In this document: positions 61,922-64,000 of the stretch, one piece after another
Layout of the letters: each line of letters starts with the position of its first letter
Numbering within the stretch: position 1 is the first letter of the stretch
NCBI RefSeq assembly: GCF_000764185.1
Contig: NZ_JQEC01000075.1
Location: forward strand, 84,697 to 148,696
Origin: Colwellia psychrerythraea
GTDB taxonomy: Bacteria > Pseudomonadota > Gammaproteobacteria > Enterobacterales > Alteromonadaceae
Reading direction: 5' to 3'
Length of the DNA stretch: 64,000 bases
Translations under genes and position numbers: made by a program
Notes under the pieces: generated by a model
Seen by the model: only the letters and a program-made list of their open reading frames with translations
What the model was told of the DNA's origin: nothing
Database searches by the model: none

Positions 61922-63648
61922 TATGCTTTAACTCCTTTCTTTAACCACATTTCGTCAATAGCACCGGTACGAATTTGCATCGGGTATACATGCTCTTTCT
62001 CATCAACCATGACATCGACAAAAACTAAGCGGTCTTTGATATTAAAAGCTTGGGTTAATTTTTCATCCAACTCATCCAAGGTGTCGATTTGAATGCCGAC
62101 ATGACCATAAGCTTCAGCAATTTTGACAAAGTCAGGTAAAGACTCCATATAAGAAGAAGAGTGACGACCGCCATAAACCATGTCTTGCCATTGTCTAACC
62201 ATGCCAAGTGAGCGGTTATTTAAAGTAACAATAACCACAGGTAAATTGTATTGTGAACAAGTAGAAAGCTCTTGAATATTCATTTGAATAGAGCCATCAC
62301 CCGTAATACAAATAACGTGTTTGTCTGGAAAGGCTAACTTCACGCCCATAGCCGCAGGTAAACCAAACCCCATAGTGCCTAAACCACCTGAGTTGATCCA
62401 TTGACGTGGTTTTTCAAATGGATAATATTGCGCAGCAAACATCTGGTGTTGACCAACATCAGAGCAAACATATGCTTCACCCTTAGTTATTTTATACATG
62501 GCTTCAACCACGCGTTGTGGTTTTATTTTGTCACCAGGATTTTCATCATAACTGTTACTTTTGACTGCGCGCCATAAGTTAATTTGTTGCCACCATTGGC
62601 TTAACGCTTTTTCGTCAGGGGTAAAATTAATTTCCTTTAATTCATCCAATAACTGCTGCATAACTATTTCCACTAATCCAACAACCGGAATATGAGCATT
62701 AATCGTTTTAGAAATAGAGGTTGGGTCAATGTCTACATGAATAATGGTGGCATTGGGGCAGAATTTCTCAACATTATTAGTGACCCTGTCATCAAAACGA
62801 GCTCCTAAAGCTAAAATAACGTCAGCATTAGCCATAGTTTTATTTGCTTCAAGACTGCCATGCATGCCTAACATGCCAACAAATTGTTTATGGGTACCTG
62901 AAATTCCACCAAGTCCCATTAAGGTATTTGTTATTGGCGCCTTAAGTGTTTCTACTAGTTCAGTGAGCAATTTAGCTGAATCAGATATGACAATACCACC
63001 TCCAGAATAGACCACTAGCTTTTTGGCATGAGCAATAGTTTGTGCTGCTTTTTTGATTTGCTTGGCGTGACCTTTAACATTTGGGTTGTAGGAGCGCATT
63101 TTAATATCAGTTTCGATATTAAAAGGTCCCTTGTTCTGTGGAATTAAAATATCTTTAGGTAACTCAACCACTACAGGACCCGGTCTACCCGTATTTGATA
63201 AATAAAATGCTTTGGCTATGGCAATAGGAATATCCGCTAAGGTCCGACAGTTAAAGCTGTGCTTGATGATAGGCCGAGTACAACCAATGATATCAGTTTC
63301 TTGAAAAGCATCATTACCGATAAGTGACGTTGCTACTTGTCCGGCAAGTACAACCATAGGGATTGAGTCCATATAGGCGGTAGCTATGCCAGTAATGCAG
63401 TTGGTCGCGCCAGGCCCTGAAGTTGCTAATACCACGCCAACCTCTCCGGTTGCTCTGGTATAGCCATCAGCCATATGTGTGGCCGCTTGTTCATGGCGTA
63501 CCAGAATATGCTCAATTTCATCTTGTTGAAATATAGCATCGTATATATCTAAAACGGAACCACCGGGGTAACCGAAAATGTATTTAACCTTCAGCGCAGA
63601 CAGTGATTTAACTACCATCTCAGCACCAGTAAAAAGTTCTGTTGTCAT
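61921..63648 (-). CDS. ilvI: Acetolactate synthase large subunit, biosynthetic type
   Basis: This 575-residue thiamine-diphosphate enzyme makes acetolactate or acetohydroxybutyrate for valine, leucine and isoleucine. It has the N-terminal TPP-binding region with catalytic Glu (LVRHEQAATHMADGYTRATGE), the central FAD-like domain (LALGARFDDRVT) and the TPP motif GDGSIQMNIQEL. The partner ilvH follows, which indicates an IlvI-type enzyme as in E. coli ilvIH. A leader peptide and attenuator precede it. Confidence 0.95.
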   Translation of the reverse strand: MTTELFTGAEMVVKSLSALKVKYIFGYPGGSVLDIYDAIFQQDEIEHILVRHEQAATHMADGYTRATGEVGVVLATSGPGATNCITGIATAYMDSIPMVVLAGQVATSLIGNDAFQETDIIGCTRPIIKHSFNCRTLADIPIAIAKAFYLSNTGRPGPVVVELPKDILIPQNKGPFNIETDIKMRSYNPNVKGHAKQIKKAAQTIAHAKKLVVYSGGGIVISDSAKLLTELVETLKAPITNTLMGLGGISGTHKQFVGMLGMHGSLEANKTMANADVILALGARFDDRVTNNVEKFCPNATIIHVDIDPTSISKTINAHIPVVGLVEIVMQQLLDELKEINFTPDEKALSQWWQQINLWRAVKSNSYDENPGDKIKPQRVVEAMYKITKGEAYVCSDVGQHQMFAAQYYPFEKPRQWINSGGLGTMGFGLPAAMGVKLAFPDKHVICITGDGSIQMNIQELSTCSQYNLPVVIVTLNNRSLGMVRQWQDMVYGGRHSSSYMESLPDFVKIAEAYGHVGIQIDTLDELDEKLTQAFNIKDRLVFVDVMVDEKEHVYPMQIRTGAIDEMWLKKGVKA

Positions 63649-63713
63649 ACCATCACCTTGATTATTTTATTGTAAATAATATTTTAAAATTGAATTAATA
63701 AATGTTGAGATAA

Positions 63714-63748
63714 TAAAAAACCCTCGGTCTTAAAAAGAGCGAGGGTTT
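63714..63748 (-). terminator. Attenuator terminator of ilvIH
   Basis: On the minus strand AAACCCTCG pairs with CGAGGGTTT (13-nt loop) followed by TTTTTT. It stands between the leader peptide and ilvI, in the position of a transcription attenuator. Confidence 0.82.
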
Positions 63749-63775
63749 CTTGATATTACTGCTTAATAATTTTTG

Positions 63776-63859
63776 CTAAGCACAAGGTATCCCCGCTAGT
63801 GATGAAAGCACCACTACGACTAAGAGGACGACATTGAGGACAATTATTTTATAAATCAT
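63776..63859 (-). CDS. Branched-chain-rich leader peptide of ilvIH
   Basis: The 27-residue frame reads MIYKIIVLNVVLLVVVVLSS followed by LAGIPCA. It has 7 Val, 5 Leu and 4 Ile, 16 of 27 residues. Its stop lies about 28 nt ahead of the terminator hairpin, as in known ilv attenuators, where ribosome stalling on scarce charged tRNA prevents termination. Confidence 0.85.
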   Translation of the reverse strand: MIYKIIVLNVVLLVVVVLSSLAGIPCA

Positions 63860-63899
63860 ACGAATTTAGCAAAAACTTAAATTATTTTAATTAGTACTA

Positions 63900-63928
63900 T
63901 TTTTAAAGACTTTACTCGCTTGTGTCAA
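63900..63928 (-). promoter_or_regulatory. Promoter of the ilv leader
   Basis: A perfect TTGACA at 63923-63928 (minus strand), spaced 17 nt from TAAAAA at 63900-63905. The predicted start lies about 33 nt before the leader ATG. Confidence 0.65.
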
Positions 63929-64000
63929 CCAATAAATACAAAAACACTTAAAAATCCCTTTATATTATTTTTCGGTAAGTATTGACGGTGACTTTATATG

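Overview
Organism and overall character. The window is AT-rich chromosomal DNA from a gammaproteobacterium. Gene content, gene order (rmf next to fabA, uvrY next to uvrC, ilvI-ilvH) and protein style point to the Alteromonadales, most probably a marine Colwellia-like bacterium. This assignment is inference from reading the sequence, not from a database match. No phage, integrase, transposase or CRISPR array is visible. Layout, 1-8100: housekeeping block. It holds the 3' part of a DUF3466-type protein, rmf, fabA with a FabR-like operator, an unknown small gene, uvrY-uvrC, pgsA, and an array of eight tRNA genes (Gly-Cys-Leu-Gly-Gly-Leu-Gly-Leu) with one decayed tRNA-Gly copy. 8369-15203: a signalling island with a divergent FHA-domain protein, an FHA-GAF-GGDEF diguanylate cyclase, a zinc-ribbon/Ser-Thr kinase/TPR membrane protein and an unknown 124-residue protein. 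16191-26257: a TonB-dependent receptor, a CadC-like winged-helix/beta-propeller regulator, a GntR regulator, and a periplasmic binding protein beside an orphan hybrid-free sensor kinase. 26286-54760: a large exopolysaccharide locus, almost entirely on the minus strand. It has glycosyltransferases, an acyltransferase, GlmS, a Wzy-like polymerase/ligase, a Wzx flippase, a multi-SLBB export protein, a CpsD-like ATPase, an OmpA-type lipoprotein, a STAS protein, a YvcK/GlmR-like protein, an initiating sugar transferase, a Wzz/GumC-like protein, and two exported proteins (one LruC-type). 54937-64000: an RpfG-like protein with a ruined HD-GYP site, glnS, a two-SBP-domain MltF, an outer-membrane protein, and ilvIH preceded by a branched-chain leader peptide and attenuator. 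How the polysaccharide genes fit together. Reading the gaps by eye, I find near-consensus sigma-54 (-24/-12) promoters ahead of four transcription units of the exopolysaccharide locus (glmS; glycosyltransferase-wzx-wzy; STAS-OmpA-SLBB-CpsD; LruC-lipoprotein) and a weaker one ahead of the Wzz unit. Upstream of most of them lies a palindrome of the form TTTGC-N5-GCAAA. The sigma-54 activator gene (53306-54760) sits at the edge of the locus and is divergent from the degenerate HD-GYP response regulator. The simplest model is one enhancer-binding protein driving a dispersed polysaccharide/matrix regulon through this operator. That is the most interesting system in the window. A second theme is control of amino-sugar supply: GlmS and a GlmR/YvcK-like protein lie in the same locus.
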